Below are positions 51,887-61,059 of a DNA stretch of 64,000 bases, one piece after another. The position numbers and the translations under genes are program-made. Under the pieces are notes generated by a model. It was not told the origin of the DNA. It saw nothing but the letters and a program-made list of their open reading frames with translations, and did not search any database. Within the stretch, counting starts at the first letter, position 1. The number at the start of each line of letters is the position of its first letter. The DNA is from Caldilinea sp. CFX5 (GTDB lineage Bacteria; Chloroflexota; Anaerolineae; Caldilineales; Caldilineaceae). The stretch spans positions 83,994 to 147,993 of the forward strand of contig QWII01000011.1 of assembly GCA_021405325.1 (NCBI GenBank), in the 5' to 3' direction.

Positions 51887-54132
51887 CTGATCACTTCCAT
51901 TTCTTCGACCCCGCCGGGCGTCTCCTTACTCCGTTCGCGATGGACGCCGTTCGTCGGTTCAAGCCAAATGTGACCGTTGACGCCGTTGGTGATCACCTTG
52001 GTTTCGACAGCCACGGGCAACGCTTCAAGCTTGGGGCTGGCTTCGGCAGCGGGCTGGGCAGGCTCCGGGTAGGTGACACGCGGGTGATGCACCCCTTGCA
52101 AGACCTGGATGAAAACTTCGCGAATCGTCTGCAGATCCTTAAAGGTGAGATCACACTGATTGAGGACGCCATCGGCGACGCGCCCATCGATCAGCTTGTT
52201 GATAAACTTCTCCAATTCCTCCCGTGTGTTGGGGCGCATGGCGCGCACAGCGGCCTCACAACTGTCGGCCAGGAGTAGAATAGCGGTCTCCTTGGAACGG
52301 GGGTTGGGGCCGGGATAGCGGAAAGTTTCCGGATCAACGGTAGCGCCGTCGCCGGCCAGCCGTTGCGCCTGGGTGTAGAAAAATTGGGTCAACGAGCGGC
52401 CATGATGTTCACGAATGAAATCCTGAATGCGCGGGGGCAGGCGATATTTCTGCGCCAGATCGATGCCGTCGGTGACATGGCTGATGATGATCTGGGCGCT
52501 GGTCAACGGATCAAGCTTCTCATGGGGAGAGGAGTTATCGGCAATATTTTCTGTAAAGAAATAGGGGCGCACCGTCTTGCCGATGTCATGATAGTAGGCG
52601 CCGACACGCGCCAGCAGGGCATCGGCGCCAATCGCCGCCGCCGCCCGTTCGGCCAGGTTACTGACCACAATGGTGTGGTGATAGGTGCCGGGCGCCTTCA
52701 GTAGCAACTGGCGGAGCAGCGGCTGCGTGGGGCGACTCAACTCGCCCAATTGCAGACTGGTGGTCAAGTTGAAGAGATTGCCCAGAATGAAGTAGCTGAT
52801 CAGTGCAATGCTGGCCGCCAGGCCGCCATTCAGCACCAACGCCAGAAAGAGCGGCAAACTCTGGGTCAACCAGTCACCGTTGCTGACATCGACAAACGTC
52901 GGGTTAAAAGCGGCAAAGATCAGAAGGTTACTGAGAGCAACGGCCAGTCCTGCCCACAAAAATGAGCTTAAGCCTTCGGCTCGCCCCAATACAATCGCCC
53001 CGATCAGCGCGCCCAAGCTGACATAAGTGACCAGGATGAAATTGTTGTTGCTGAAATAGTGAACCAGGAGCGCCGCCCCCATTGTCATGACCAACGACAC
53101 CCGCAGATCAATCAGCACAGCCACCAACATGCTCATGGCCGCCAGCGGGTAGAGATAGGGCAGCCAGTCATGGGGAATGACCATTAACTTGGCGGCCAAC
53201 ATCCAGAGGACAAAGATTACCGCCAGGGCCGAGAGTTCCTGGAAATTCTGCAAGGTGCTGGGGCGCAACCGGTAGATGGCGCTGATCACGACGGTGAGCA
53301 ACAGCGCGCTGGTGATCATGGCGCGCACCAATAACCACCAATCCCAGGCCGGCTGTAAGAGACCAACCTGCTGCAAGGCTTCCACCTGTTCGGCATCGGC
53401 AACATCGCCGGCGCGGATGATCTTCTCACCCCGCTCCAGGGTCTGTTGTTGCACAGCCACCGCTTCACGCGCTTGGTTGCGCGCCTCTTCGGTGCGCTCT
53501 TCGTTAAAGATGCTGTTGGGCCGGATCAACCCTTGCACCAGATCGGCCACCACCTGGCTGGCCGTTTCATTGACATTGGAATCGATCAGCGCAGGGGCGC
53601 GTCGCCGCACGGCGGCTAGATTGTTTTCCCGAATTTCATCGCGCATCACCCGATCCAGCGTGAGGGGTGTTTCGGTGACAACCGTTTGCCAATCCTCACC
53701 CGACAACTGCTGGATGCGGTAGGCGGCTTCCGGTTCCAATGCCAGTTCACCAATCGCCAACAGGTAATCCACTTGCAATTCCGGCGACGCATACGGATCA
53801 TTACGAATGGCGGTAATGAAGGCCAGAATTTCGCGCGCGCGATTAAATTGCTGCCGACGCACCCGCCCCTCGGCGCTGTCATACTGTTCCGGGACAACCT
53901 GTGCCGCCCGTTCGCGCGCCTGTGCCGTCAGCACATCGCTGGCATAGGTAATGCGCGCCGGCGACGAAATGTCGGTAGGCGCGACCTGGCCGACTTTAAG
54001 CTGCGCTTGCTTGTTCGAGGGAAATTGCCAGGAAAGCAGGCTGACCATGAAGATACTGACCGAGCCGATCATGGTGAACAAGAGGGAACGATTAAGCCAA
54101 CGGTCTGAGATCGGGAAACGGGTGGCGGCCAT
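51883..54132 (-). CDS. pgpH: Seven-TM HD-domain c-di-AMP phosphodiesterase-like protein
   Basis: A 749-aa membrane protein. Start 54132 (MAATRFPISDRWL) follows AAAGGA. After one membrane span (residues 13-33) comes an extracytoplasmic 7TMR-HDED domain (residues 35-260), seven spans (about 265-470) and a cytoplasmic HD domain from residue 484: TYHHTIVVSNLAERAAAAIG, YYHDIGKTVRPYFF and IIISHVTDGIDLAQKY. PgpH homologues hydrolyse c-di-AMP. The last 70 residues are a low-complexity tail ending EEMEVIS. First gene of the ybeY-dgkA cluster. Confidence 0.92.
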   Translation of the reverse strand: MAATRFPISDRWLNRSLLFTMIGSVSIFMVSLLSWQFPSNKQAQLKVGQVAPTDISSPARITYASDVLTAQARERAAQVVPEQYDSAEGRVRRQQFNRAREILAFITAIRNDPYASPELQVDYLLAIGELALEPEAAYRIQQLSGEDWQTVVTETPLTLDRVMRDEIRENNLAAVRRRAPALIDSNVNETASQVVADLVQGLIRPNSIFNEERTEEARNQAREAVAVQQQTLERGEKIIRAGDVADAEQVEALQQVGLLQPAWDWWLLVRAMITSALLLTVVISAIYRLRPSTLQNFQELSALAVIFVLWMLAAKLMVIPHDWLPYLYPLAAMSMLVAVLIDLRVSLVMTMGAALLVHYFSNNNFILVTYVSLGALIGAIVLGRAEGLSSFLWAGLAVALSNLLIFAAFNPTFVDVSNGDWLTQSLPLFLALVLNGGLAASIALISYFILGNLFNLTTSLQLGELSRPTQPLLRQLLLKAPGTYHHTIVVSNLAERAAAAIGADALLARVGAYYHDIGKTVRPYFFTENIADNSSPHEKLDPLTSAQIIISHVTDGIDLAQKYRLPPRIQDFIREHHGRSLTQFFYTQAQRLAGDGATVDPETFRYPGPNPRSKETAILLLADSCEAAVRAMRPNTREELEKFINKLIDGRVADGVLNQCDLTFKDLQTIREVFIQVLQGVHHPRVTYPEPAQPAAEASPKLEALPVAVETKVITNGVNGHIWLEPTNGVHRERSKETPGGVEEMEVIS

Positions 54133-54156
54133 AGGGTCCTTTCGCAACGAACGAAC

Positions 54157-54208
54157 CAATAATTAATGGATAACAATTAATTATTAATTATTTTCCATTA
54201 ATTATTAG
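54157..54208. repeat. AT-rich dyad between yqeY and pgpH
   Basis: AATAATTAATGGATAACAAT and ATTTTCCATTAATTATT form an imperfect hairpin with extra AATTAATTATTAATTATT units. No T-tract terminator geometry; too small for an origin. Confidence 0.7.
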
Positions 54209-54676
54209 TCAGTTACTCAGTAAGCGGCGAGCAACTTGGTTGACTGCTTTGCCGTCAGCCAACCCCTTCGTCCGTTCCATGGCCGCCGCCATCACCTTGC
54301 CCAATTCGCGCTGGGAGGTGGCGCCGGTTTCGGCAATGACGGCGCGCACAATTTCCTCGATTTGTTCTTCCCCCATCTGCACCGGGAGATATTGTTCTAA
54401 TACCGCCACTTCGGCCAACTCGCCCGCCGCTTTGTCGGCGGCGCCCAGGCGTTCATATTCAGCCGCCGTGTCACGGCGTTGTTTCACTTCTTTGCGAATC
54501 GTCGCGATCACCTGCGCTTCGGTGAGATCATGATTGGCGCCGGCGGAAGCCAGCAGCGTCAACGCCGTCTTCACCGAACGCAGCGCCAGCTTGGCAACAT
54601 CATTGCGTTCCAACATCGCACGTTTGAGATCAGCACTGATCCGCTCTTGTAAACCGGTTGGGGATTGAGTACTCAT
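54209..54676 (-). CDS. yqeY: GatB/YqeY domain protein
   Basis: A 155-aa helical protein of the YqeY family: QERISADLKRAMLERNDVAK, LALRSVKTALTLLA, VIATIRKEVKQRRDTAAEYE and LEQYLPVQMGEEQIEEIVRA. It resembles the tRNA-binding tail of GatB amidotransferase subunits and may bind tRNA. Often encoded beside rpsU, which is not visible here. Start 54676 is favoured over 54682. Confidence 0.88.
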   Translation of the reverse strand: MSTQSPTGLQERISADLKRAMLERNDVAKLALRSVKTALTLLASAGANHDLTEAQVIATIRKEVKQRRDTAAEYERLGAADKAAGELAEVAVLEQYLPVQMGEEQIEEIVRAVIAETGATSQRELGKVMAAAMERTKGLADGKAVNQVARRLLSN

Positions 54677-54701
54677 AGTCAACTCTCTTTTTCTAGGTTA
54701 T

Positions 54702-54768
54702 GTGTTGCGTGTTGTGTGCTGCGTGCGCTTCGACAGGCTCAGCGCACGCAGCACACAACACGCAACAC
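54702..54768. repeat. Perfect 28-bp inverted repeat of GCGTGTT-type units
   Basis: Arms 54702-54729 (GTGTTGCGTGTTGTGTGCTG...) and 54741-54768 are exact complements with an 11-base loop. It ends one base before the stop codon of the TVP38 gene. The same GTGTTGC unit builds the arrays at 59652 and 59810. Confidence 0.9.
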
Positions 54769-54769
54769 C

Positions 54770-55507
54770 TCATGGTTGCATCTGCTCATCGCTGATCTTG
54801 CTGCGATAGAGATACTTTTGCACTTGTTGCTCAAACCAGGCCGTCAAGGGGTGCTGGTAGCGCAGGAAAACGACGATCAGGGCGGCCAGGATCACGACCA
54901 GGATGGTAAATTGCCACCAAGGGAGCGTAACCGCGCCCGCACCCACTGCCGCCGCCAGAAAGACGCTGGGCATCCGAATACAAAAGGTGATGCCGGCAAT
55001 CAAGCCAAAGGAAACGCGTGAGAGGCCGGCCAGATGAAAAGGCAAATCACCTGTTGGCCCCAAGAGCAAAATACACCAAAGCAAGGGGCTGTCGCTGTGT
55101 GTCACCTGTTCCCATTTGCTCAAGCGGCCGGCGCCCACCAGTCGTTGCACCAACGGACGACCATAAACGCGGGCCAGTTTCATTGCGCTCAGCGACCCCA
55201 GAAAGAGGCCCAGCGCGGCCCAAATGCCGCCCCAAAGGGGACCATACAAAAAACCGGCGGCGGCTTGAACAATATAGCCGGGCACGGGGGCCACAATGAT
55301 CTGCAAGGCGTTGAGCAAGATCAACACCAGCGGCCCCCACCAGCCCAAGTGATCGACAAAGGCTTGCAACTGTTGCTGGTCATTGATCGACTGCCAGACA
55401 TTTTTGAGTTGCGCCATCAGCGGCTCGTTCTGCCAGACTAGCCAGCCAATGAGCAATAGACCCAGCACCGCCAATCCGATCAACCAACGCTGCAACGATT
55501 GTCGCAA
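54770..55507 (-). CDS. TVP38/TMEM64 (VTT/DedA-like) membrane protein
   Basis: A 245-aa membrane protein. I place the start at TTG 55507 because AGGAGG lies seven bases upstream; an in-frame ATG at 55552 would precede that site. Membrane spans are at about residues 10-30, 55-105, 140-170 and 190-215. Family motifs are IVAPVPGYIVQAAAGFLYGP and GLFLGSLSAMKLARVYGRPL, followed by a VTT-type re-entrant loop with GPTGDLPFHLAGLSRVSF. Such proteins are linked to lipid scrambling or envelope homeostasis. Confidence 0.88.
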   Translation of the reverse strand: MRQSLQRWLIGLAVLGLLLIGWLVWQNEPLMAQLKNVWQSINDQQQLQAFVDHLGWWGPLVLILLNALQIIVAPVPGYIVQAAAGFLYGPLWGGIWAALGLFLGSLSAMKLARVYGRPLVQRLVGAGRLSKWEQVTHSDSPLLWCILLLGPTGDLPFHLAGLSRVSFGLIAGITFCIRMPSVFLAAAVGAGAVTLPWWQFTILVVILAALIVVFLRYQHPLTAWFEQQVQKYLYRSKISDEQMQP

Positions 55508-55706
55508 ATCGTACCTCCTGACTACAATAGCTGTAGGACAAAACAAAGCCACACACGCGCCAAGGCAATCAACTATTCGGCAAATGGCTTAATGGCTTTA
55601 AGACCAAATCCATGCGCTAATTATACTCTCACTTGGCGTTGTGTCAATAGAGTTTACTTGTCAGAACACTGTATCTTTTTCCCAAACATCCTTACAGGAG
55701 AGAATC

Positions 55707-56498
55707 ATGACGACAACCACGGCTACCTATCAAGATATTCTGGTCGAACGACCGGCGGAACGGGTCGGCTTGGTGCGGCTCAACCGGCCCCAAGCGCTCA
55801 ATGCCTTGCGCGGCCAATTGATGGAAGAGTTAGTGACCGTCCTACGCCAATTTGACGCCGACCCGACGATTGGCGTAATGGTGATCACCGGCAACGACCG
55901 CGCCTTTTCCGCCGGCGCCGACATCACCGAAATGGCCCACGCCACCACCACCGATATGCTCAACCGTGGGATGATCGAGCGCTGGCAATTGCTGCGTCGG
56001 CTACGCAAGCCTTTGATCGCCGCCGTCAGCGGTCACTGCCTGGGGGGCGGCTGCGAATTGGCCATGCTCTGCGACATGATCGTTGCGTCGGAAACAGCCA
56101 AGTTTGGGCAACCGGAGATCAACATCGGCGTCATTCCCGGCGCCGGCGGCACCCAACGGTTGACCCGCGCCGTCGGCAAGTCGCTGGCAATGGAGGTGAT
56201 CTTGAATGACCGCCGGCTGACCGCGGAAGAAGCGCTGCGCGGCGGGCTGGTCAGTCGAGTTGTGCCGGTGGATAGCTATCTCAACGAAGCCATCATGCTG
56301 GCGACCCAGATCGCCGCTCGTGCGCCGCTGGCGCTGCAACTGGGCAAAGAGGCGATCAATCGCGCCTATGAACTCAGCTTGACCGAAGCGTCGGCCTATG
56401 AAGAAAAGCTCTTCTATATTCTCTTCGCCAGTGAAGATCAGAAGGAAGGGATGCGCGCCTTTGTCGAGAAACGACCGCCGCAGTGGCAGGGCAAGTAG
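55707..56498 (+). CDS. Enoyl-CoA hydratase/isomerase family protein
   Basis: A 263-aa crotonase-fold enzyme. Start 55707 has CAGGAGAG upstream. The oxyanion loops and catalytic region are [14 protein letters not shown] and [40 protein letters not shown] holds the typical catalytic glutamates, and [19 protein letters not shown] follows. It probably hydrates trans-2-enoyl-CoA in fatty-acid or amino-acid breakdown. No other beta-oxidation gene is adjacent. Confidence 0.92.
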   Translation: MTTTTATYQDILVERPAERVGLVRLNRPQALNALRGQLMEELVTVLRQFDADPTIGVMVITGNDRAFSAGADITEMAHATTTDMLNRGMIERWQLLRRLRKPLIAAVSGHCLGGGCELAMLCDMIVASETAKFGQPEINIGVIPGAGGTQRLTRAVGKSLAMEVILNDRRLTAEEALRGGLVSRVVPVDSYLNEAIMLATQIAARAPLALQLGKEAINRAYELSLTEASAYEEKLFYILFASEDQKEGMRAFVEKRPPQWQGK

Positions 56499-56504
56499 GA
56501 CGTC

Positions 56505-56592
56505 ATTCAGTCGCTTAGTCGCGTAGCTGTTTAGTTGTAGTAGCTATAACCAATTGACTACGCGACTAAGTGACCAAACGACCACGCGACTG
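56505..56592. repeat. Inverted arrays of TTAGTCGC-type units
   Basis: Left: TCAGTCGC, TTAGTCGC, GTAGCTGT, TTAGTTGT. Right: GACTACGCGACTAAGTGACC and ACCACGCGACTGAAT. The 3' edge abuts the stop of the endonuclease-like gene at 56595. Confidence 0.78.
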
Positions 56593-56594
56593 AA

Positions 56595-57446
56595 TTACAA
56601 GGCAAATTCGGCAAGGACTGGGCGGTGGTCAGAGGCTTCGGCGCCGGTTGGTTCTTGCCAGATGGCGCAGGATTGGGCGTGGGGGGCGAGGGATTGGCTG
56701 GCAAAGAGATAGTCGATGCGGATGGCGGTCGCGGCGGGGATGTAGCTTTGGGCGCCGGGTTGGCCAAAGCGTTGATAGAGATCGACATAGCCGGCCTTTT
56801 CCACCTGGGCAATCAGGCTGGGGCCTTTGCCGCTGCCGGTCAGGTTGTCGCCCTTTTCGTCACTACTTAACTGCTCGTACTCCGCAGGACGATGGGCAAA
56901 ATCCCACGGGGTGATGGCGTTGAAATCGCCCATGAGTAGGTGGGGACGGTTGTGGTCGCGACCCAGCCATTGGCGCGCCACCCGGAATTGGATCGAACGC
57001 GCAGCTTCGTCGGTGTGATCCAGGTGAGTGACATAGACGGTGAAGGTTTCCTTGCTGGGCAATAGAATGCGCCCCTCCAACAGACCACGCTGCTCCTTTT
57101 GCGCCAGCACTTGTTGCTGGTCTTCTTCCTTGGGGGTCAAATGATGAGCCGCACTGGCAATGATCGGCCAACGACTGAGCAGCGCATTGCCATAAGCGTC
57201 CGCCGGCATATTATTCTGCGCCGGCCAACGCAGACAGGGGCCAAAGACAAAGTGCATCCCCAGTCGCGCAGCCAACGCTTCTAAGGCTGGTCGCTTATCG
57301 CCTGCCACCACGCGTGGGTAGTAGACCTCGTTGAGACCGATGATGTCCGCTTTTGTTGCGGCCAGCACATCGGCAATGGCGTTCAGATTGGGGCAACCAT
57401 CGGTGGTGCGCCAGCCGTGAATGTTGTAAGTCAAAATGCGAATCAT
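56595..57446 (-). CDS. Endonuclease/exonuclease/phosphatase family protein
   Basis: A 283-aa protein of the DNase I/EEP fold. Motifs in order: IRILTYNIHGWRT, DIIGLNEVYYPR with the metal-binding Glu, VYVTHLDHTDEAARSIQF, HLLMGDFNAITPWDF with catalytic Asp/Asn, and a final SDHRPVLAEF with the Asp-His pair. A sphingomyelinase-like or lipid/nucleic acid phosphodiesterase role is possible. Start 57446 (MIRILTYN) fits the family better than 57458. Confidence 0.88.
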   Translation of the reverse strand: MIRILTYNIHGWRTTDGCPNLNAIADVLAATKADIIGLNEVYYPRVVAGDKRPALEALAARLGMHFVFGPCLRWPAQNNMPADAYGNALLSRWPIIASAAHHLTPKEEDQQQVLAQKEQRGLLEGRILLPSKETFTVYVTHLDHTDEAARSIQFRVARQWLGRDHNRPHLLMGDFNAITPWDFAHRPAEYEQLSSDEKGDNLTGSGKGPSLIAQVEKAGYVDLYQRFGQPGAQSYIPAATAIRIDYLFASQSLAPHAQSCAIWQEPTGAEASDHRPVLAEFAL

Positions 57447-57510
57447 GCGGGGAATCATAGTGCAAAGGGGCGGGGAAAGTCAAGCTGTCGGGCAGCAGGG
57501 TGGCAGTAGC

Positions 57511-57587
57511 ATCTTCCGGGAAGAGGGCGGCGGTCGCCAGAGCATAAGAAACGCTAGGACCAAGCCGCCGCCCTCTTCCCGGAAGAT
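57511..57587. repeat. Perfect 23-bp inverted repeat with long loop
   Basis: ATCTTCCGGGAAGAGGGCGG... (57511-57533) and its exact complement 57565-57587. Each arm contains TCTTCCGGGAAGA, itself a palindrome. It lies between two minus-strand genes. Confidence 0.85.
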
Positions 57588-57624
57588 TAGGCAATTGAAG
57601 AATATGTGCTGCTACACACTGCGC

Positions 57625-58581
57625 TTAGAAGCCTTTGCGCTTGTTGACCACCGCCACCGGCTTTTCACCCTTGAGATAACGTTCCAGGTTCTGCAAGAAA
57701 AACTCAAAGACCATGCGTGGCCGGTGTTGCGACGCGCCGGCGCGATGGGGGGTGATGATCAGGTTGGGCGCTTCCCAGAGCGGGCTGTCGGCAGGCAAGG
57801 GTTCTTTCTCGGTGACATCCAGCCCGGCGCCGGCAATTTGACCGGCCTTGAGCGCTGTGACCAATGCCGGTTCATCGATGATGCCGCCGCGGGTGACGTT
57901 GATCAGGTAGGCGCTGGGTTTCATCTTGGCCAATTCTGCCGTGCTGATCAGGTGATAGGTTTCCTCGGTGAGCGGGCAGGCCATCATCACCACGTCGGAA
58001 CGTTCGAGCAGGCTGTGCAGATTCTCTTTGGTCGCCGGCTTGAGTTCAGCGACGAAGTCGGGCTTCTGGGTGCGCACGGCGTCGACAGCGAGGATGGGCA
58101 TGTTGTAGCCTTGCGAACGCTTCGCCATCTCAATGCCAAAGCCGCCCAAGCCGACCAGGCCGAGGGTCATGCCGGCCAGTTCAACGTTTGCGCCGCCGCC
58201 CCACTTTTTCTGCTTCTGGTTGTCCCACGAGGTGGTAATGCCACGGGTCAACGCCAGCAGCAGCGCCCAGGCATGTTCGGCGCCCTGGCTGGCATAGAGA
58301 CCGGCGACGTTGCTGATCTGCACCTCGTCCCGTTCGATGATCTCCGGAAAGAGCCAGTGATCCATGCCGGTGCTAAAGGATTGAATCCAGCGCAGCTCCT
58401 CGGCCGCGGCGCAGACCGGTTTGGAAAACCAGCCCATCAAGACTTCGGCGTCGCCGACGGCAGCCACCGAATCGGCTTCATTGGTTACATGGATCACTTC
58501 ATGACCACCCAGCCGTTGGGCCGTGGCGCGAAAGGCGTCGATCTGTTCCGGTGTAAAGGCATAGTGAACGACAATTTTCAC
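57625..58581 (-). CDS. D-2-hydroxyacid dehydrogenase (NAD-dependent)
   Basis: A 318-aa oxidoreductase from GTG 58581, which follows GAGGAGG. Rossmann motif LGLVGLGGFGIEMAKRSQG (GxGxxG), active-site arginine in INVTRGGIIDEPAL, glutamate in AGLDVTEKEPLP and histidine in IITPHRAGAS. It fits the 2-hydroxyacid dehydrogenase family, which includes glyoxylate/hydroxypyruvate and phosphoglycerate dehydrogenases; the substrate cannot be set from sequence. Confidence 0.9.
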   Translation of the reverse strand: MKIVVHYAFTPEQIDAFRATAQRLGGHEVIHVTNEADSVAAVGDAEVLMGWFSKPVCAAAEELRWIQSFSTGMDHWLFPEIIERDEVQISNVAGLYASQGAEHAWALLLALTRGITTSWDNQKQKKWGGGANVELAGMTLGLVGLGGFGIEMAKRSQGYNMPILAVDAVRTQKPDFVAELKPATKENLHSLLERSDVVMMACPLTEETYHLISTAELAKMKPSAYLINVTRGGIIDEPALVTALKAGQIAGAGLDVTEKEPLPADSPLWEAPNLIITPHRAGASQHRPRMVFEFFLQNLERYLKGEKPVAVVNKRKGF

Positions 58582-58597
58582 AAGAGTCCTCCTCTTT

Positions 58598-58630
58598 GGA
58601 TTTTAGATTTGTGATTTGTGATTTTGGATT
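58598..58630. repeat. Tandem GATTTGT units
   Basis: TTTTAGATTTGTGATTTGTG followed by ATTTTGGATTG, imperfect 8-bp units upstream of the hydroxyacid dehydrogenase start. No inverted partner seen. Confidence 0.6.
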
Positions 58631-58689
58631 GCGGGTTGATAAGTGCTTATCTTATCGAAAAAGGCGCGGCTGTGCAAGCTGGGGAAAAG

Positions 58690-58870
58690 AGACACAACAA
58701 CGGATTTGGGAAGCAACGGATTTTTAGCCGGCAGGATTTACGTAACACAGCGCAGTCCGTCTTGTGGCAACCGATGGGCTGCGCTGGTCGATCGCACGTC
58801 TTGCGTAAATTTTACAGGTTTCGCGTCCACCGCCAATCAATCCGTTGCTTCCCAATCCGTTGTTGTGTCT
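58690..58870. repeat. CGGATT-family repeat, copy D
   Basis: 181 bp. Left arm AGACACAACAACGGATTTGG... (58690-58722) and right arm ending CAATCCGTTGTTGTGTCT (58839-58870) pair with one gap. Inside, ATTTACGTAA pairs with TTGCGTAAAT and GCGCAG with CTGCGC, giving a cruciform-like fold. The right end lies one base from the stop of the phosphoesterase gene. Confidence 0.85.
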
Positions 58871-58871
58871 G

Positions 58872-59522
58872 TTATTCACACGGTTCCAAATCAAGAATAC
58901 GATAGGGATAGATATTCATGACCGTCGTCGCGTGGTAGCGGGTTTCGACAATCTCGTCACGGCGGTAGAGGTGGATATGGCCGTGGAGCAGATAGCGCGG
59001 TTTGAACCAGCGCATAAAGGTCAAAAAGCTGCGAAAGCCGGTGTGGGCCAGGTCGGGTTTATCATGAATTTGATACGGAGGCGAGTGTGTCACCAATACA
59101 TCGAGCCAGCGGCCATGACGCAACCGGTTGTAGAACAGGGCCGGCGCCAGTTTGCCGATGTTCTGCCACATTTCGCCATCGGTATACTGGGTTTCGGAAG
59201 AGGTGTTGTAGCGCATGGAGCCTTCCAGGCCGGCGAGCAACAGCGGACCGATTTTGGCCGTGCGACAGTGCAGGTTGGTCGCCCCTTGGGGCGCGGTGGC
59301 CGTCTGCCATTCATCGCCCTTACCGCTGTGATATTGCTTTTCGCTGCCGTGGTTGCCAAAGACATAATAGGTCGGCTTGTTGAGGGTGCTGACCAGAAAA
59401 TCAATGTAGTAGAAGGGCAGATCGCCGCAACTCAACACCAGATCAAGGGCGCCGACGCGTTCGACGACCGCGCCGCTATACAAAATCGGTTCAACTTTAT
59501 CACTGACAACCAGGGTGCGCAT
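58872..59522 (-). CDS. Metallophosphoesterase with altered metal motifs
   Basis: A 216-aa calcineurin-like phosphoesterase. The usual D-x-H start appears as [12 protein letters not shown], so the first histidine is replaced by lysine. The other motifs are [24 protein letters not shown] (GNHD replaced by GNHG), [25 protein letters not shown] and [10 protein letters not shown]. The fold and most ligands are kept, but the binuclear site is probably atypical. Possibly a nucleotide or phosphodiester hydrolase; substrate unknown. Confidence 0.8.
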   Translation of the reverse strand: MRTLVVSDKVEPILYSGAVVERVGALDLVLSCGDLPFYYIDFLVSTLNKPTYYVFGNHGSEKQYHSGKGDEWQTATAPQGATNLHCRTAKIGPLLLAGLEGSMRYNTSSETQYTDGEMWQNIGKLAPALFYNRLRHGRWLDVLVTHSPPYQIHDKPDLAHTGFRSFLTFMRWFKPRYLLHGHIHLYRRDEIVETRYHATTVMNIYPYRILDLEPCE

Positions 59523-59651
59523 GAACTCTTATAACAGTGTATGGGTATTCCACGGGTTTAACGGTAGGGTGGGTTGCGCACCTGACAACCAGCGTGCGTC
59601 GGTTATTTATTGTAACAGTGGAGGATAGGGGGCGTCAAAACGGAAATGGGG

Positions 59652-59838
59652 TGCGTGTTGCGTGTTGCGTGTTGCGTGTTGCGTAATGTCAAGCAACGGG
59701 CAGGACGGTAGTTTCATGATGCGTTAGCACGATGGTCTGGCAATAGATCGGTAATAACGCTAACTCACCAACTAATTCACAATACTCCGAGAGTTACGAA
59801 TAATGGTTCACGCAACACGCAACACGCAACACGAATCA
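59652..59838. repeat. GCGTGTT heptamer arrays in inverted orientation
   Basis: Left: four GCGTGTT heptamers (59653-59684). Right: three ACACGCA heptamers followed by ACGAATCACG (59810-59838). The 125-base interval carries no gene; the whole gap 59523-59842 is free of coding sequence. Confidence 0.85.
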
Positions 59839-59842
59839 CGGC

Positions 59843-60946
59843 TCACACCTGAAACTGTCCATTTTTGTAGAGCAACGTTCCATCGACCACAATCTCGCTA
59901 TCCTGCCGCATGTCGCAGATGAAGTCCCAGTGGATGGCCGAGTGGTTTTGGCTGCCGGTTTCGGGGTAACCGGCGCCAAGAGCCATGTGGATGGTGCCGC
60001 CAATCTTTTCGTCGTAGAGGATGCTCTTGGTGAAGCGTTGGATCTGGTAGTTGGTGCCGATGGCAAATTCGCCCAGATAGCAGGCGCCTTCGTCGCTTTC
60101 CAACTGTTTGAGGAGGTAGCCCTCATTCTTTTCGGCGCGAGCGTTGATCACTTTGCCCTCTTTGAACTGGAATTCGACCCCTTCGACCTCCAACCCGTCG
60201 CGGATGGCGGGGTAGGTGAAACGCACCCAGCCGTTGACCGAGTTTTCGACCGGCCCGGTGAAAATTTCGCCGCTGGGCATGTTGCGTTTGCCGTCGCTGT
60301 TGACCCAACTGCGCCCCTTGACCGAGAGGGTGAGATCGACATTGGGGCCGCGCACCACAATCTGATCCTTGCCGGCCAGCCAATCGACCCACTTCTGCTG
60401 GTTGTCATAGATCTGCTGCCAGGCGGCAACCGGGTTGGCCTGGTCGGCATAGGTGGCGGCGTAGACAAAATCTTCAAACTCGTGCAGGCTCATGTCCGCT
60501 TCCTGGGCATAGGCGGGGCAGGGGAAATTGGTCAGCACCCAGCGGTGGTTGCCTTCAGCGGTGCGACGCATGTAGGTGGAGGAAAATTTGCGCCGGGCAT
60601 TTTGATAGAACTGCTGCCGCTGGGGATCGACGCTGGTGAGGGTGCGGGTGTTGCTGGCGGCGCGGACGACAATGCGGGCATCGAGCTTGTTCGCCATCAA
60701 CTCATCAATCGGCGCGACCCAGCGCAGTTGCTCGTCCGAGGCGGCGCGCACAAAGGCATCTTCGACCTCATCACTCTCCAACAGCACGGTGGGGTTGCCG
60801 CCGGCCAGCGCCACCTGTTTCACCACCTGCTCCACCAATGGTAGGGCCAACACATGCCCCCGCACCAACACCCAATCGCCCTTCCGCACTTCAACACTAT
60901 AGTTGACCAGCAGCTCGGCCAACTTTTCCACGCGTGGATCCGCCAT
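59843..60946 (-). CDS. M29 family aminopeptidase (AmpS/PepS type)
   Basis: A 367-aa metallo-aminopeptidase. Start 60946 (MADPRVEKLAELLVNYSVEV) is preceded by GAGGAGAAAGAG and matches the family. Metal-site motifs are FKEGKVINARAEKNEG, LGEFAIGTNYQI, ILYDEKIGGTIHMALGAGYP, HSAIHWDFICDMR and the earlier NMPSGEIFTGP. The length fits thermophilic M29 enzymes, which act as dimers and release N-terminal residues in the cytosol. A TATAAT reads leftwards at 61007-61012 and may be its -10 box. Confidence 0.92.
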   Translation of the reverse strand: MADPRVEKLAELLVNYSVEVRKGDWVLVRGHVLALPLVEQVVKQVALAGGNPTVLLESDEVEDAFVRAASDEQLRWVAPIDELMANKLDARIVVRAASNTRTLTSVDPQRQQFYQNARRKFSSTYMRRTAEGNHRWVLTNFPCPAYAQEADMSLHEFEDFVYAATYADQANPVAAWQQIYDNQQKWVDWLAGKDQIVVRGPNVDLTLSVKGRSWVNSDGKRNMPSGEIFTGPVENSVNGWVRFTYPAIRDGLEVEGVEFQFKEGKVINARAEKNEGYLLKQLESDEGACYLGEFAIGTNYQIQRFTKSILYDEKIGGTIHMALGAGYPETGSQNHSAIHWDFICDMRQDSEIVVDGTLLYKNGQFQV

Positions 60947-61059
60947 TTGCTCTTTCTCCTCTGTGTCCAGTCGTTTCTTTTGTTCTCCGGGGCTTGTCAG
61001 GTTTTGATTATAGCATACCTTAGCCAATGACCGTGTGGATATTAGCAACTGAATTGCTG

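Noticed and set aside
54157..54208. AT-rich dyad as a replication origin
   Set aside because: It is only about 50 bp, without DnaA-box clusters or dnaA/dnaN nearby; it fits the other intergenic dyads.
59652..59838. CRISPR array
   Set aside because: The units are 7 bp and directly adjacent with no spacers, and no cas gene is present. The same holds for other tandem arrays in the window.
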